From Elysia crispata (lineage: Eukaryota > Mollusca > Gastropoda > Plakobranchidae): DNA of 64,000 nucleotides. The position numbers were made by a program, and so were the translations under genes. Each line of letters opens with the position of its first letter. The first letter of the stretch is position 1. Below, piece after piece: positions 21,441-35,300 of this stretch. The stretch spans positions 12,501-76,500 of the forward strand of contig JAWDGP010004619.1 of the NCBI GenBank assembly GCA_033675545.1, in the 5' to 3' direction. The notes below the pieces were generated by a model, which was given only the letters and a program-made list of their open reading frames with translations, had not been told where the DNA came from and made no database searches.

Positions 21441-23787
21441 CGTTAACTATAATTGGATCCATCGGATGTTTATGTTGTCTTAATACATTTTTTAGTGATC
21501 TCACACATGTGAAATAAATTGATAGGTTCTGCTCACCTGGAGCTCAATTTGGATCTAGTTAACGATGTACATTTTCATTGATTGTCCGAGGAACAAATAA
21601 AATTCTTGCACAGGTTTAGGATAACATAGACTCTTTAATGGGGTTGAGTTGATTTTATATCTATTTTATTAATGGTACTCATAGTTAAGGTTGAAAATTT
21701 CATGTCGGGAAATGTTATTGTTTTTTAGCTATGAAAATATTACAGAACTGAAAAAAAATAAAGAAAATATTTTTAAAAATCCAGGTAACTTACGGCTGCT
21801 ATAAACCTCAGAATTTTTTTTTCATTTACCGTCTTCTCCTCACCTTTTCCCTATTTTTTTGCTTTTATAGACCTGTTTATTAATTCCCTATCAGTATGGC
21901 TGCCTCTTTCCTTCCCGTTCAATTTCAATCTTGCCATTTCATTCTCCCCTTTCCTCTCTCTCTCTGCTTGCCTGACTGTCTCCTTGTCTACTTATCTCCG
22001 CTTTTCATTTAAAATCCCCTCTCTGTGTGACTGTCCCAAACTCTGCCTCCCTGTCTCTTTTTCTTTGATCACCATGCTTTCTATCCATGATTTCTTTTAT
22101 GTTCTATAGATTAACACTTCAAAAAGACTCTTGAAGGTTTTTTTTTTTGTTTTTTTTTTGTGGTGATTTACAAAGTTTAACTCACTCGACACACTTTCCA
22201 ATAATTGAATCCATGGAAATATTTACAAATAAATTGTTGACAGTTTACAGAGTGCCACTCAATTTCTCGGCCTCAGCCTCATGAGTAATATGATATCAGA
22301 GGGAAAGTTCAGTGAATTATGACAGTATAGCCGCTCCCGAAGCCTCACTGCTGAGAGTATTTACAACAAATTTATAAAAATTTCATTACATTTGAAAAAT
22401 CATAGAAATTGCAGTTTCAAGCCAGAGACTAAAATTAAGCATATCATCTTAGAGATTATTCAAAGATCAATGAGATGCATAGATTAAAATAAAAGAAGAA
22501 AGTGTAGTAGGTGATTAAAACTTGGAAAACAAAAACCAATATATGTATGTTTATTGAAGCTCATAGTCATAGTCAATTAGATAATGATTAACATCATTAG
22601 ATTACTAGATTTTTTTTCCGGAAAATATTGTTTCATAAGTCAAAGTATAAACATTGCTAGCTCTCATGGTGGTAGAATTGTGTTGGAATATTGGCTTGGA
22701 GAGCAGCTATTGAGCATTATTTCTTCCCTACTAGAACTAGATTTGTTATACAAAGACCCCTAAAGATTTGGAGTGAAGATAATTCTATCAAGTTACCCTC
22801 AAAAGTACTGGAGCATAATAAATCTTGTCTCCCCACCCAACTTTCCCACAATTTGGAGTTTGGCTGGTGATTTAGAGTTTAAGTTTCAGACAAGGGGTGA
22901 AACACTATTTTATAATGCCTTTGATTGTCACTATTCAACCAACATTCACATACTATGTGATGCAGGGACTGTACAAAGTTTGACCTAATTTAAAGCTCTC
23001 TCCCTGGGACAAAGAACAATACATTTGGGCTCTAGTCGTTAGTTGACTTTCATCTTGTCAGGTTTTTTTTTTCTTTCTGCTTCACTGCACTTGGAATTAA
23101 ATTCACGAACAAAAAAATCTGTTGTTGATTCTTTTTGTGCAGCTTTAACTGCATTTTCAGTCTCATGTTTGAGTTTAAAATGTTTCAGCTGTGAATAGCA
23201 TGAATTATAGATGGAGGTGGAGTGTATGTATGTGATTCTTGTCACATCCACATAAAAAGATTTAGAATTTTTTTAATGGTGACCACGTGATTTGCTGCTT
23301 TGTGAGGCTTTTTTCCCCCCAAGTCTCTTTAGCAACTGTCTGAACTCACAATTCACAAACTCAACAGAGTCTATCTGTGTGCACAAAATGATCAGACTTG
23401 GTGTGAGATTTATCCTCCGTTCAATAAACTGAAAACAAAGAAGGTGCCTATAAAAGCCCAGAGCCATTGTCAAAAATATGTAGCAAGGGTTTAAAAATAG
23501 TTAAACAAACTTCATATTCTTCTAGTCTTCATTCATATGTTCATGATTTGATATCTGGTGAAAACTGAGCTGATCAATTTACCGCTCAAGACTGGGCTTT
23601 TTTAAACTAATACAAAGTACAAAAATGTCAACATTCTACTGTGATTTTTTTTACCAGAGAAAGTTTTCAAGATTCAATTTAAGGGGATATGCTTCAATTA
23701 TGTGAGGGTTCAGGAAAGACTCAAGTCAACGGTGAAAAGTTTCAAACTTTATTGACTTAAACACAAAACCAATAAAAAACCTAGTCG
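21441..23787. other. AT-rich non-coding stretch
   Basis: No gene recognised. A CT-rich patch at 21,925-22,080 and poly-T at 22,138-22,160 are the only compositional features. The small open frames show no domains. Confidence 0.45.
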
Positions 23788-23792
23788 GTAAC

Positions 23793-23990
23793 TGTAGTGA
23801 TGCTTTGTGGTTAGGACTTATTCTTATTTACGTAGACAACCACAAAGTCACGAACACATATAATTCAAGGTAGAGCACCCTGGATTTGTTTGTTACATCG
23901 GGATCGCCATCTTTATTATCTAACTAGCCATGCCAAGATTCAATGCTAAATAAGGTAAACATTACATGCCAGAGAGGCCATATCGTTACA
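23793..23990 (-). repeat. 3' LTR of the Mag-like fossil
   Basis: A copy of 198 bp, about 12 substitutions and one small length difference from the other LTR. It directly adjoins the polypurine tract on its inner side. Confidence 0.93.
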
Positions 23991-26900
23991 CCTTCCCCTT
24001 TAAGTCTTTAAACCCATATCTACATGAACAAGGAAACGGCATTGCATACCGTATATGTGCCAATTAAATATCTTAGTTTATAGCCAATTATTTTTACTAG
24101 ATTCTATGATCCATATAGTTAAATTTAACTTAATGCCATTAGTTTATTGTTTCTTATAATTACATACATGTACTTTAGATCAGAAGATACCATAACATTT
24201 ATAATATAGTGTTTGAATAACATCTGAATTGCTATGCTTAGGAATATAATTGTCATTTATAGCTAAGAGTGTCCAAGGTTCTTAGTAAATTATTCCCTAA
24301 AACATGAAGCCAAATGTCTTGAAAGAAAATTAATATCATTAGAATCAGGAGGCTCTAGTCTTGAGAAAATGTTAATCATGTAGGCGTATTAATTAAGAAA
24401 CATTTTGATTGTTCTTGACACAGTGTACCGGTATCAGTTTTTGCAGAAGTATAAGATAGATTAAGACCCGATGCAAGTTCTGTCCTCGAACTAAAGTAAC
24501 GACAATTACGTATTCTGCTAGTGGTGAGACTTTTAAGATAACTATCTGTAACAAACTTATTAATTAGACATAACTTGAAAATGCTCTATCCTCCAGCTTA
24601 AGAATTACACATTTCTTGGGAGCTCTCTATCCTCGAGCTCAGAAACACACAACCTAACCGTTGCCTGGGCAACCTACCCCAAGTCTTCACGACGAGGAGG
24701 TTAACACAATCACTGATATCTGATAGGCTTAACGACAGCCCTACCAGATCTGGTACAATATGGTTGAGTTGACTTCTCAGCCGGCATCTTCGTAGACACT
24801 GGTGACGATGAAGACGGCTTGGGCTGATGAGAAGGCTCAACAGGCGAGGCTGGTCGAATCACAGGAATCTGTCGTGGACTCTGCACTGGCCACGGTATTG
24901 GTGGAGCAGGTTCTTGCTGTACAGGTGCTGTCTGAAGTCCACCCTCTGGATGGTTCTTGTGCGGGGTCTTCTGCAGCATGAGGTGTTTTCTGTTGCGTCT
25001 CAGCTGTCCATCAGGAGTACTTATGATGTAGGAGCGAGGTGCACATTGTCCTACAACTTTGCCTGGCTGGTTCCAACTTTTTTCACCTTCTCCTTTCTTC
25101 AGGAGGACTTGATTGCCAGGCTCGAGATCTGGCAGGTGACATGTTTTTCTGTCGAAGTATTTCTTCTGTAATGCTTTGTTTGCCACGTCGCGGTTTCGGA
25201 TGAGATCGTGGTTTACAGGGCGAGGTGAAAGCGTCTGTGGGACAGCTGGCAAGGTTGTTCGTAGTCGACGACCATAGGCAAGTTCTGCGGGACTCACTCC
25301 TAGTGCAGGAAGTGGAGTAGCTCGGTAAGTGAGCAATGCCAAGTGTGGATCATTTTGGCGTAGAAATTCTTTGGCTGATCGCACGGCTCTTTCCGCCTCC
25401 CCGTTTGCCTGGGGATAGTGAGGGCTGCTTGTGGCGTGGTGGAAGTTCCATTCCTCAGCAAACTGTTGGAATTCTTTACCCGCAAATAGAGGGCCATTGT
25501 CGGATATTACAGTCTCCGCAATGCCATGTTGTGAGAATATTTGTTTCATCTTATTTATGACTGCACCTGATGTTAGGGACTGGAGAGGTAAAATGTCAAT
25601 ATATCTTGAAAAGTAGTCGACTGAGACTAGAAAGTGCTTTCCTTTTAACTCGCATAGGTCTACTCCTATTCTCTGGAACGGACGATCAGGCAGTGTTAGG
25701 GAGCACCACACACCTTAGTTTGCACGCTCTCTGCATTTGGTAATGCCAAGGTGTCCATCGTGTATACGGTCCAATATTTCTTTTCTCATGGAGTATGGAA
25801 TGACAATTTTGTCTCCCCTAAGCAAAAGTCCATCATAAAGACTTAGTTCATTTCTAAAGTCAAAGAGGTCTCTTGCCGCTAGCATGACATCTTGTTTGTA
25901 CGTAGGCCATCCCATCACAGTGTAGTTGATGGCTGTTCTCAGGCTCACATCTTGCTGTGTCTCTACTTTAAGTTGTCTCAATTTTCCATCCGAAACTGGC
26001 CACGACGAGGTTACCATCCACACATGGAAGTGTACGTCTTCATGAAGATTGGAAGTTTCCTGAGAACAGGCGGCGGGGCTGCGAGACAGTGTGTCTGACG
26101 TAACCATCATCTTGCCTGGCTGGTGTATTGCAACAGGCTTGTATCGCAGCAGGCGAATCAGCATCCTTTGACATCTGAGTGGAGTTTCTAACAAGTCTTT
26201 TGAATTGATAAGTGGAATCAGTGGCTTGTGATCACTGTAGAATGTGAAGCTGTCTGGTCCCATGAGATATCTGTCAAAACGCTCACAGGCCCATACTGAG
26301 GCAAGACATTCCTTCTCGATCTGAGCGTAACGCTGCTCTGTGTTGGATAATGACCTAGAGCAAAAGGCGACAGGTCTAAGTCCCTCCTCATGTTCTTGTA
26401 GGAGACAACCTCCAAGCCCATAGGATGAACTATCAGCTTCCACGACCGTCGGCTTCTTTGGGTCGAAGTAAGCCAAAACTGGTGGTTTGATGAGCAGTTC
26501 TTTGACTTTGTTGAAGGCTATTCTCTGTGGAGGTCCCCACATCCAAGCTGTGTCCTTGGACAGAAGTTCATTTAGAGGCCTCAAAATTGTCGAAAGATGA
26601 GGTAGGTATTTCCCTAGACAGTTTGCCATGCCTAGATAGCGTCTGAGTGCAGATACATCAGATGGTTCTGGCAAACCTTGAATGGCTTCGATTTTCATGG
26701 GATCTAGGCGGCATCCTTCTGCTGAGACAATGTGACCCAGAAATGTGATTTCTGACTTTTTGTACTCGCACTTTGCAGTGTTCAACTGAAGGCTTGCATC
26801 CTTCAGTCTCTTGTGTACCAATTCTAAGAGCTTTTAATGGTCCTTTGGTGATTTTGAGTGGCAGAGTATATCGTCTATGTAGCATACCACTCCGTCAATT

Positions 26901-28647
26901 CCTTCCAAAATTCCTGACACAATTCTCATGAAAATTTCAGGGGCAGAGCTGATACCAAATGGAAGTCTTTTCATGAAGTATCTCCCAAAGGGCGCTATGA
27001 AGGTGGTGAGCTTAGCTGTTTCTGGATCCAAAGGAATCTGCAAAAATCCTGATGTGCATCAAGCTTTGAAAATATTGTTGAACCTTTCAGCTTGTGGACT
27101 ATCTCTTCAAAAGAAGGAATTACATATCTTTCTCTTTGCACTGCCTTGTTCAGCTTTTTCAAATCGACACAAATGCGTATGTCACCATTTTTCTTCACTA
27201 CTGGAACCATAGGTGAGACCCAATCTGTTGGTTCAGTTATGTCTTCAATGACATCAAGGTCTTTCATTCTTTGTAGTTCTTTCTTCACTCTCTCTTGTAG
27301 AGGGATTGGAACTCGTCTGGAAGTCGCTAGGCTGTAAGGTGTAGTGCCTTCTTTCAATTTGATCTTTACTGGTTGGCACTTCCCTGCACTGAATGCATTG
27401 ATATTGTGTAGCCTTTTTACCAGACCTAACTAATGTGTCTCTGCTGAGAAGACATTCAACACCGTTCTTCACAACATAGAACGTTGCCGTCTGTTTGTTG
27501 ATCTTGGATATAAATTTTCCTTTGATATCCAGCTTTCCCCCAGGACTTGACAAATGAACATTTCTCACTGGATGGAGTCTTGGCTTTAGGGGCAGTGATT
27601 TCCATGATGATTCGCTTAAGACGTTGCATCAGCGCCTGTGTCAATCTTAAAGCTCACAGTCGATCCTTCTAATTTTAGATCAACTCTCCATGGAGCTGAA
27701 GTTGTGTCTGTGATGGAGTCGATGAAGAACTCAGTATTGTCTACGTTCACTTCTCTTGTTCCTTCTTGATATCCAAACTCTTCTTGTATCTGATCTGCCC
27801 TGGCTCTTGTTTTTGATCTACATAATTTGGCGAAATGGTTTCGCCTGCCACATTTGTGAGATTCTTTTCCGAAAGCTGGGCACTTTCCGTAGTGATGATT
27901 CTTACCACATTTACCACAGTTCGTCCTCTGCTGTGATCCGCCATGTTGTGATGGGCTTCTTGTAGTGCTTTTGGTCTTTGAATATGAGCTCAAGCCAGGT
28001 CTATTGTAGCTAGTAGGCTTGTTTCTCTGGACTCTGTTCAAGTAAGCAGGTTGAGCCTTATCTCTCTGTTCACTTAATTCGTGTTTGACTGTTTCGTACT
28101 GCCTTGCAGTTGTGATTGCCTCTTTAAGACTCAAATCTGCCTTTAACTGCAACTTCTCCGAGAGTTCTTTGTCCCTCACTTCGAGTACAAGTCGATTCCT
28201 TATGCAGTCTTCTTTGTTTGGGAAGTTTGCATGCTCCGAAAGTTCATATAGAGCTCTTATATATTCTTCAATAGTTTCTTTGGATTGCTGCTCTCTACGA
28301 TGGAACTGTGCTCTGAGATGAATAATATTCCTCTGAGGGATAAAATGTTCATCAAATTTGGATAGAACTGTGTCAAATGTCCTATCACCTTCTGTCAGCT
28401 CAAATCTGCTGTAGATCCTCTCTGCTTCGGGACCCATAGAGTACAGTAAAGCGCTTACTTGTACCTCTTGATCTTCTTTAGATAGTTTAGACGCAAAATG
28501 TCCAAATCTCGAGCGCCAAGCTGACCATTTTGCTGGCTCGTGAAAGTTGAATGGTGTTGGTGGTTTGAAAGCCATCACAAGACCTCTTTTAACTTTAAGT
28601 AAATAGATCTCAAGATTTCCAGGTAGTCAAGTTTTATTCTGACACCA

Positions 28648-28844
28648 TGTAGTGGTGCTTTGTGGTTAAGACTTATTCTTATTTACGTAGACAACCACAA
28701 AGTCACGAACAATATAATTCAAGGTAGAGCACGATGGATTTGTTTATTACATCGGGATCACCATCTTTATTATCTAACTAGCCTTGCCAGGATTCAATGC
28801 TAATTAAGTTAAACATTACATGCCAGAGAGGCCATACCGTTACA
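28648..28844 (-). repeat. 5' LTR of the Mag-like fossil
   Basis: A copy of 197 bp, whose inner edge is followed on the minus strand by the tRNA-Leu-like primer-binding site. Confidence 0.93.
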
Positions 28845-28849
28845 GTAAC

Positions 28850-29225
28850 TCTCCAGCCACTGAAGGTAGAGAAAAAAAATAAAAATGAGAATTAACGAGA
28901 GCAGATAAAATAAGCATAAGATACAAAAAACAAAGAATAAGCTGCATATGAACATTTAAAGCAATACACTACATAAGTGAAGAGGAAAATGACATGTCAA
29001 GAAATGAGTCCATAAGCTAAAAGGAAAAGATACTCAAGTAGTTTGACACAAGGTTTAAAAACTGACAATAATCTGACATTGATTCTCATCAATACTTTAG
29101 CTGTAAGGAAAAGAAAAGTAAGAAAACATGTCAAGGGGAGTAATATTACTAATATAAAAAACAGAAATTTATACCAAACGACATGCCTGCCAACACACAC
29201 GCGCCGTCATAGAGTAGAAACCAAA
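28850..29225. other. A-rich spacer between two LTR fossils
   Basis: A-rich sequence without recognised features. It is the continuation of the target interrupted at 23,792 by the Mag-like element. Confidence 0.5.
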
Positions 29226-32200
29226 GGGGCGTACATAATTTATGATTGATAAAGACAAAAAGAGCAAAGCTAATATCAGTAAAATCCAAGAACCAAACCG
29301 GTAACCTGGAAGGAAAACTGAAATTAGTCCATAATAAAGAAATCATATGAAAACAGTAATTCACAGAGATCCTGCAACTGCAAGACAAAATGAACATCAT
29401 GACATGCACAGAATTACAAAGGATGGAATCCACAAAACTGGTAATAATACATAGCAGGAGTGCTAAAACATACATTACATCATATATCTAAGAATAAATC
29501 CTGAATTATGACCATGTGCAATTCAAGCTAGTCATATGGACCACTGGTTGGTGTACTTAGGCTTATAAATTTTAGAATAGTATCAACTTATGGGGATATT
29601 AATGATTTACAGCAGCTTGCTTCTCAGACAAAGACTGGAAGAATGACAATTTGTACTTTGTAGGCGGCAAGGTGCTTCTTTCCAAAGACCAGGAGTGCCA
29701 GACCTTTGCAAGTAAGCCTAGATCTAATTCTAAGTAAAGTATAGTACGAATACACTCGTCTCAGCCAGGGGTCTGAACCCAACCAGCAAATGTCATAATA
29801 ATAAAATTACAAGCAAAATAATTACAATACCGTCTGGCTTGCTGAGTTAATACGAATATATACCAAAGCAAAGCATGGCCGGTTACACTAGCTCACAAAA
29901 TCACCATCTGGTATAAAAATGTAGACTATGTATACTGAAGTCTAGATCTAGATCTAGGTCTAAATCTTCACAGCTATTAAGCAACAATAAACCCCCCAAA
30001 AAATGGAAAACGAATTACCTGAAGCAAGGTCACACTAGATAAAAGTAGAACTCAGAAAAACTCGTTAACAAATGAAATGAATAGTATCAACTTAAGGGGA
30101 TATTAATGATTTACAGCAGCTTGCTTCTCAGACAAAGACTGAAAGAATGACAACTTGTAGTTGAAGGCGGCAGGGTGCTTCTTTTCAAAGACCAGGACTG
30201 CCAGAACTTTTAGATCAGTCATGTGACTAAGTCCAAAATGCCAAAAACAAAAAACATCAATCTAAGCCCGCAAAAGTCATGAAATACATTTCATAAAAAT
30301 GTAATTAATATCATATAATATTTATAGAGAAAGATTGTACAAATTTCTGTAGAGAATTCACACCTAGAGTGCTTTAGTACAACAGGGGAGATCAAATCAT
30401 AGTCATCTCAAAGTAAAAAGAACAGATACTGTAAAACTACCAAATTTAGTATTATGGCTGACTATGAGTCGATTACAGGAAAACACAAAAATGTGGATAA
30501 GAATGATTTTAAAATAAATAGCAGGTGACATGCGCCCCTAGGAAAGTTTAGCGGTACCACACGCTAACTTCACATGAAATGAAACCAAGTAAACTAAAGG
30601 CTGTGACCATAAAACAGGAGAAACTGGACTAAATAGAATGCGCCACTATAGTGAAGTCATGAGCAAATATGCCAAGACTGAATATTTGAGTTTTTCTGAC
30701 ATTCATAGCAGCTAGGAGGTCTGAAGTTCCTTTTAGGCTGACGTCTGACAGGGAGCTGAGAGGGCCTTCCTTGGGTTCCCACAAGAGGTGCTTCTTCCAC
30801 TGTTTCGAAAGTCTGTTCATGGGGCAGAATGACTGGCTGAGGGGTAGCAGGTGACCTAGGTAGAACCACACACCACCTTCGGTTCTGGATAACCTCAGGG
30901 TTAGATGGGTGAAATTTCCGTATTTCACCTGCAGAGACACAACGAGGAGGTTCATTGTTCCGCGAAATCACGAAGGGACTTGGCTTATCTTGTGGCACGG
31001 CCAACACATGGTAAGGCTCTTGTTGGAAATTGTCCTGTACCTTGTTTCGCCCTAGAGGGTGATAGCGAAGAACAAGGTCACCTTTTTCTACAACTGTGTG
31101 CACCACAACATCTTGATCCCTTTCAGAAGTCTGTTTCAGTCTCACTGCTACTGTGTGCCTCAGATGGCTCAAGAAGTCTAGATGCCGTTGAAGATACGAG
31201 TCTGGGTCAGAGCAAAGGTCTGAACTGACACTTTGGTTGCCAATCAGAACATCGAGGGGCAGAGTGGGAGCCCGGCCGTATAAGAGAGTGAAGGGGAGTA
31301 GCCTGTGGAGCTGTGTGGTGTGGTGTTGTAGAAGTAAACAAGCTCCTTAAGACGCTTGGGCCAAGCAGCCTTATCGTGTTCAGGAAGAGGAGCTGATGCA
31401 TGATGGAGTTGAACTTTTCACAAACACCATTACCTGCAGGATGGTAAGGGGTTGTTCTTGATTTGTGGATACCATAATGGGGGCACAGCAGATTGACCAG
31501 GGGCGTACATAATTTATGATTGATAAAGCCAAAAGAGCAAAGTAAAATGCAAGGACCAAACCGGTAACCTGGAAGGAAAACTGAAATAGTCCATAATAAA
31601 GAAATCATATGAAAACAGTAATTCACAGAGATCCTGCAACTGCAAGACAAAATGAACATCATGACATGCACAGAATTACAAAGGATGGAATCCACAAAAC
31701 TGGTAATAATACATAGCAGGAGTGCTAAAACATACATTACATGATGCATCTAAGAATAAGTCCTGAATTATGACCATGTGCAATTCAAGCTAGTCATATG
31801 GACCACTGGTTGGTGTATTTAGGCTTATAAATTTTAGAATAGTATCAACTTAGGGGATATTAATGATTTACAGCAGCTTGCTTCTCAGACAAAGACTGGA
31901 AGAATGACAATTTGTACTTTGTAGGCGGCAAAGTGCTTCTTTTCAAAGACCAGGACTGCCAGACCTTTCAGATCAGTCATGTGTCTAGGCCCATAACGCC
32001 AAAAAAAAACAAAAAAAAACATCAACCCAAGCCCGAAAAAGTCATTAAATATAGTTCATAAAAACGTAATCAACATCATATAATATTTATAGAGAAAGAT
32101 TGTACAAATTTCTGTAGAGAATTCACACCTAGAGTGCTTTAGGACAACAGGGGAGATCAAATCATAGACTTAGACAAAGAGGCAACAGGTATCTCAAAGT

Positions 32201-32318
32201 AAAAAGAACAGATACTGTAAAACTACCAAATTTAGTATTATGGCTGACTATGAGTCGATTGCAGGAAAACATAAAAAATTTGGATAAGAATAATTGTAAA
32301 ATGAATGGCAGGTGACAT
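29226..32318 (-). mobile_element. Reduced LTR-retrotransposon fossil (Ty3/gypsy-like)
   Basis: Three related blocks form LTR-like repeats: 31,500-32,318 is a full 819-bp copy, while 29,226-29,707 and 30,079-30,531 are its two halves, sharing a core of about 130 bp. All copies begin GGGGCGTACATAA and end GGTGACAT, so read on the minus strand they start TGTCACC. Between them, at about 30.66-31.5 kb on the minus strand, lies an integrase remnant with [10 protein letters not shown] and a C-terminal tail region. Most of gag and pol is absent. It is heavily reduced and broken. Copies are roughly 90-95 percent alike, so it is old but still alignable. Confidence 0.7.
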
Positions 32319-35300
32319 TTATTTTTAAAAATCCAGTAAAAGGATTAATTATGCGTTTAATTTAAGACTAATTCCTAAATAATTTTAAAGACCATATTTA
32401 AGCTAGCCAAAGAAAGAAAACTTAGGTGATAAGTTTTTAAGGTGTGCAGCTTTCTACAGATCGAGTCTTTGTTGTGAGATAAATACCAAACACAACTAAA
32501 AACTGAACTTTAGGAGTGGAGAAAATAATGTCTAAAAAGGAGCTTTTAAGTTAAATTCATACAAATAAATATGCCAGCAGGCAGGGCTATGCAGCCAGTA
32601 GTAATAATCGTGTTTCACTGAGCTTGAAGTGACTGAAGTGTAAGGTTTCAATTTCACTTGGAGGGCTGAAACTAAGTGTCCACATTTTGGAGCATTTAAA
32701 CAGTCGTGCTAATGCAATGCTTTTCATTGAGAAAGATGAAAAAGAAAGTTCTTTATAAGATATTGGAGAATTTTGCTGTGGAAAAAAAACCCCCACAAAC
32801 TTTGGCTATCTTTTATAAGAGTGCAAGAAATCTTTAGAATAAAACTTTGTACTGGCCCTAACAGTGATATTTTCTCTTTCTTGTTGCGTTCGGCCAGAAG
32901 CCCAGTTTGATGAATACCAGGCAGCTACAAACTCAACCTAATTCATTGATTTCATATTAGATAAGCTTAGTTTCATAATTCTTCTTGCTTTTTAAGAGCT
33001 TTTGCAATAGCTAAGACAATATGCACTGGTTTCGTGAATGCTTATTGTAGCACTCTTTAAAAAGAAGTATTTGATGTTTTTAAGAGCTTTTGCAATAGCT
33101 AAGACAATATGCACTGGTTTCGTGAATGCTTATTGTAGCACTCTTTAAAAAGAAGTATTTGATGTTTAAAATCAAGGACCAACGCAAGAAGGCACTGGAT
33201 CATACACAGGCCAAGTTGTGTGGCAGGGCTGTAACACATGCTCTCATGGGCTGTTTTATATTGTACGCAGGCCTTTGTAAATTGAACTATGCTGATCTAG
33301 AAGTGAAATGGTTGACTTGTGGAGGTTTTATCTGAACTCTTGTCTCTCCCCTCACAGCGTAGCATTTCTTATATAAAAGTTATACTTTAGTTGGAGAAGG
33401 CCAAGCACGAGCCAGGGCTATCATATTACCCTGGAGAGGGCTGTACTCTATAATTATCTCTCATGGGTGACTGAGCAGAGAGCAGTCAAGCGTGTTAAGT
33501 TGAATGAACCTGCAGCCTATTGTTTGGCAGTGACTTACATTGAAAAATGTTATACTAAAACACCTTATATCTTCAAGATTTTAAAACCAAAGACAATTCC
33601 AGTTATTTAATTAGAAAAATAAACATCTCTTCTTATTTTTTTTTTGAAAACCCTCTGTTTCTAACTGTCTTAGTTTCTTTGTGACAGTCTCTTCAAAAAG
33701 GTATGTTTAACTTCATTAATCACTTAGTGTGTAAAGAGGAGTGATATAATTAATCTTCAGATTGCTTAAAATTAAATGCAGAAACTGTCATTGATTTTTG
33801 TCTTATTAGTTTCAGAAGAGTTTCAGAAATGCTTGACATAAAAAATCTTTGTAAGGGCAAAATTTCAACGCATACTTTTAAGTTCTGTAAATCTCTTAGA
33901 CTAAAGAATCTTATTCAACTAGATTTGACTTGTTTGATTATAAAATGTTTAACATAGTGCAACTTTGTTTTTCACAATATCTTATAGAAATGTGTATACA
34001 GATTAAGCAGATTAAATTACGTGTTAAATTATTAAATATTTCGTGCTGTGATTTTTTAACAGGGTAATAATTTATCAAATTATGGAAAACAAACATTCTC
34101 CCCTTCTGCAGTATCGGGTTAACGATCAGTTAAAACAAGATCAGGGTTGTTTCGTTTTTAACAAAACTGAACAAAACAAGAAGCAATATGTAAAAGCAAA
34201 ATAATGGAATATACAGAATATGCACTATTACTTAATGAACACACACACACACACACACCTAATAACCTGATCAGGTCCTGTAGCTCATAATTGATCTTTT
34301 ATAGGTAACCAATTCTAGAAATAATAACCAGATCAGGTCCTGTAGCTTACTCACTTGATAAGGTCCTGACTAAATACAAAATCACACCACAAGCATGTCA
34401 TAATAAATCTTTTGTAGGAAACAACAACCAAAAATACTCAACTTCAGAAGTTTTCTAAGATCTCATTCAAGAGATACTTACACAGACGCAAGCATGCTCA
34501 AACAACCCACTTCTTGTAGATGAGGCTTGCCAAGTAAAACTGCTTTTGCAGCATCTGAATGATGCATTCAGTAAGGTTTATCTAGCAATGTCACAAAACC
34601 TGTTATAAATGACTGAATCCAAGATATTCAATCAATAATTAACATGGCGCTGTACAGAAAGCAGCTTTCAAAACAACAAATATTAAAAAGTCACTGAATC
34701 ACGCACGTAAAACTATACACGCTAGGGCCATGGTTATTAGGAGATCAAGGCCAAGAGAACAGCCATCAAACTATTTCTTATGGAGAAATTTAGGAGCCGC
34801 AGAAATAATCAATGACACTCAGAATTTGAACCACATCATAATGACAGCGCATTTAGTCAATATTTATCCATGTGGGCACTGTGAATTAAATAACTAGTCA
34901 TTGATTACATTGTGATATACACAATCTAATCATAAATTATTGCTGTAATTAAAATAGTTCTCCTTAAATCTCATTCTGATATGCCGAAATGTAGTATTTT
35001 ACTACAGCAAAAAGTCTATTTATTCTTGCATGGCTTAAAAAGCCACTGCAAGTCTTCCCATACCTGCCATTTTGCTTTTTTTTTTTTTTTTTTTTTTTTT
35101 GTAAGAAGTTTATAAGCACTTCTTCTTACGTTACTGAAAATTTCACAATAACTTTCTGCATTAGATTTTTAATTACACCTAATTAAAGTTAGTAATTTAA
35201 CTTTGAAATAAGAAAAAAGGTGCCCTATTAAAGTAAGCTGTAATTAGAGCTGTGTTTAATGCATCGACTTCATTTTTTTTTAATGTAAAGCAGACAACTG

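Larger units (their letters stand above)
23793..28844 (-). mobile_element. Ty3/gypsy LTR retrotransposon fossil (Mag-like), broken
   Basis: Complete by its ends but broken inside, about four interruptions. Both LTRs are present (TGTAG...TTACA on the plus strand), flanked by the 5-bp target-site duplication GTAAC (23,788-23,792 and 28,845-28,849). On the minus strand the order is: 5' LTR, a primer-binding site beginning TGGTGTCAGAA (like the 3' end of tRNA-Leu), gag at about 27.6-28.6 kb with CCHC-type zinc knuckles, protease with a DTGA box, reverse transcriptase with YIDD, RNase H (about 25.8-27.6 kb), integrase (about 24.7-25.8 kb), a polypurine tract AAAGGGGAAGG, then the 3' LTR. The pol sequence resembles elements often labelled K02A2.6-like, the Mag lineage. 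The LTRs are about 94 percent identical, so it is moderately old. Confidence 0.93.

Noticed and set aside
24827-27337. Plus-strand open frames within the LTR fossil
   Set aside because: They are antisense shadows of the minus-strand pol region.
34262-34350. Paired ATCAGGTCCTGTAGCT words as a possible regulatory palindrome
   Set aside because: Only two copies in AT-rich DNA, no promoter or gene nearby; most likely a small local duplication.
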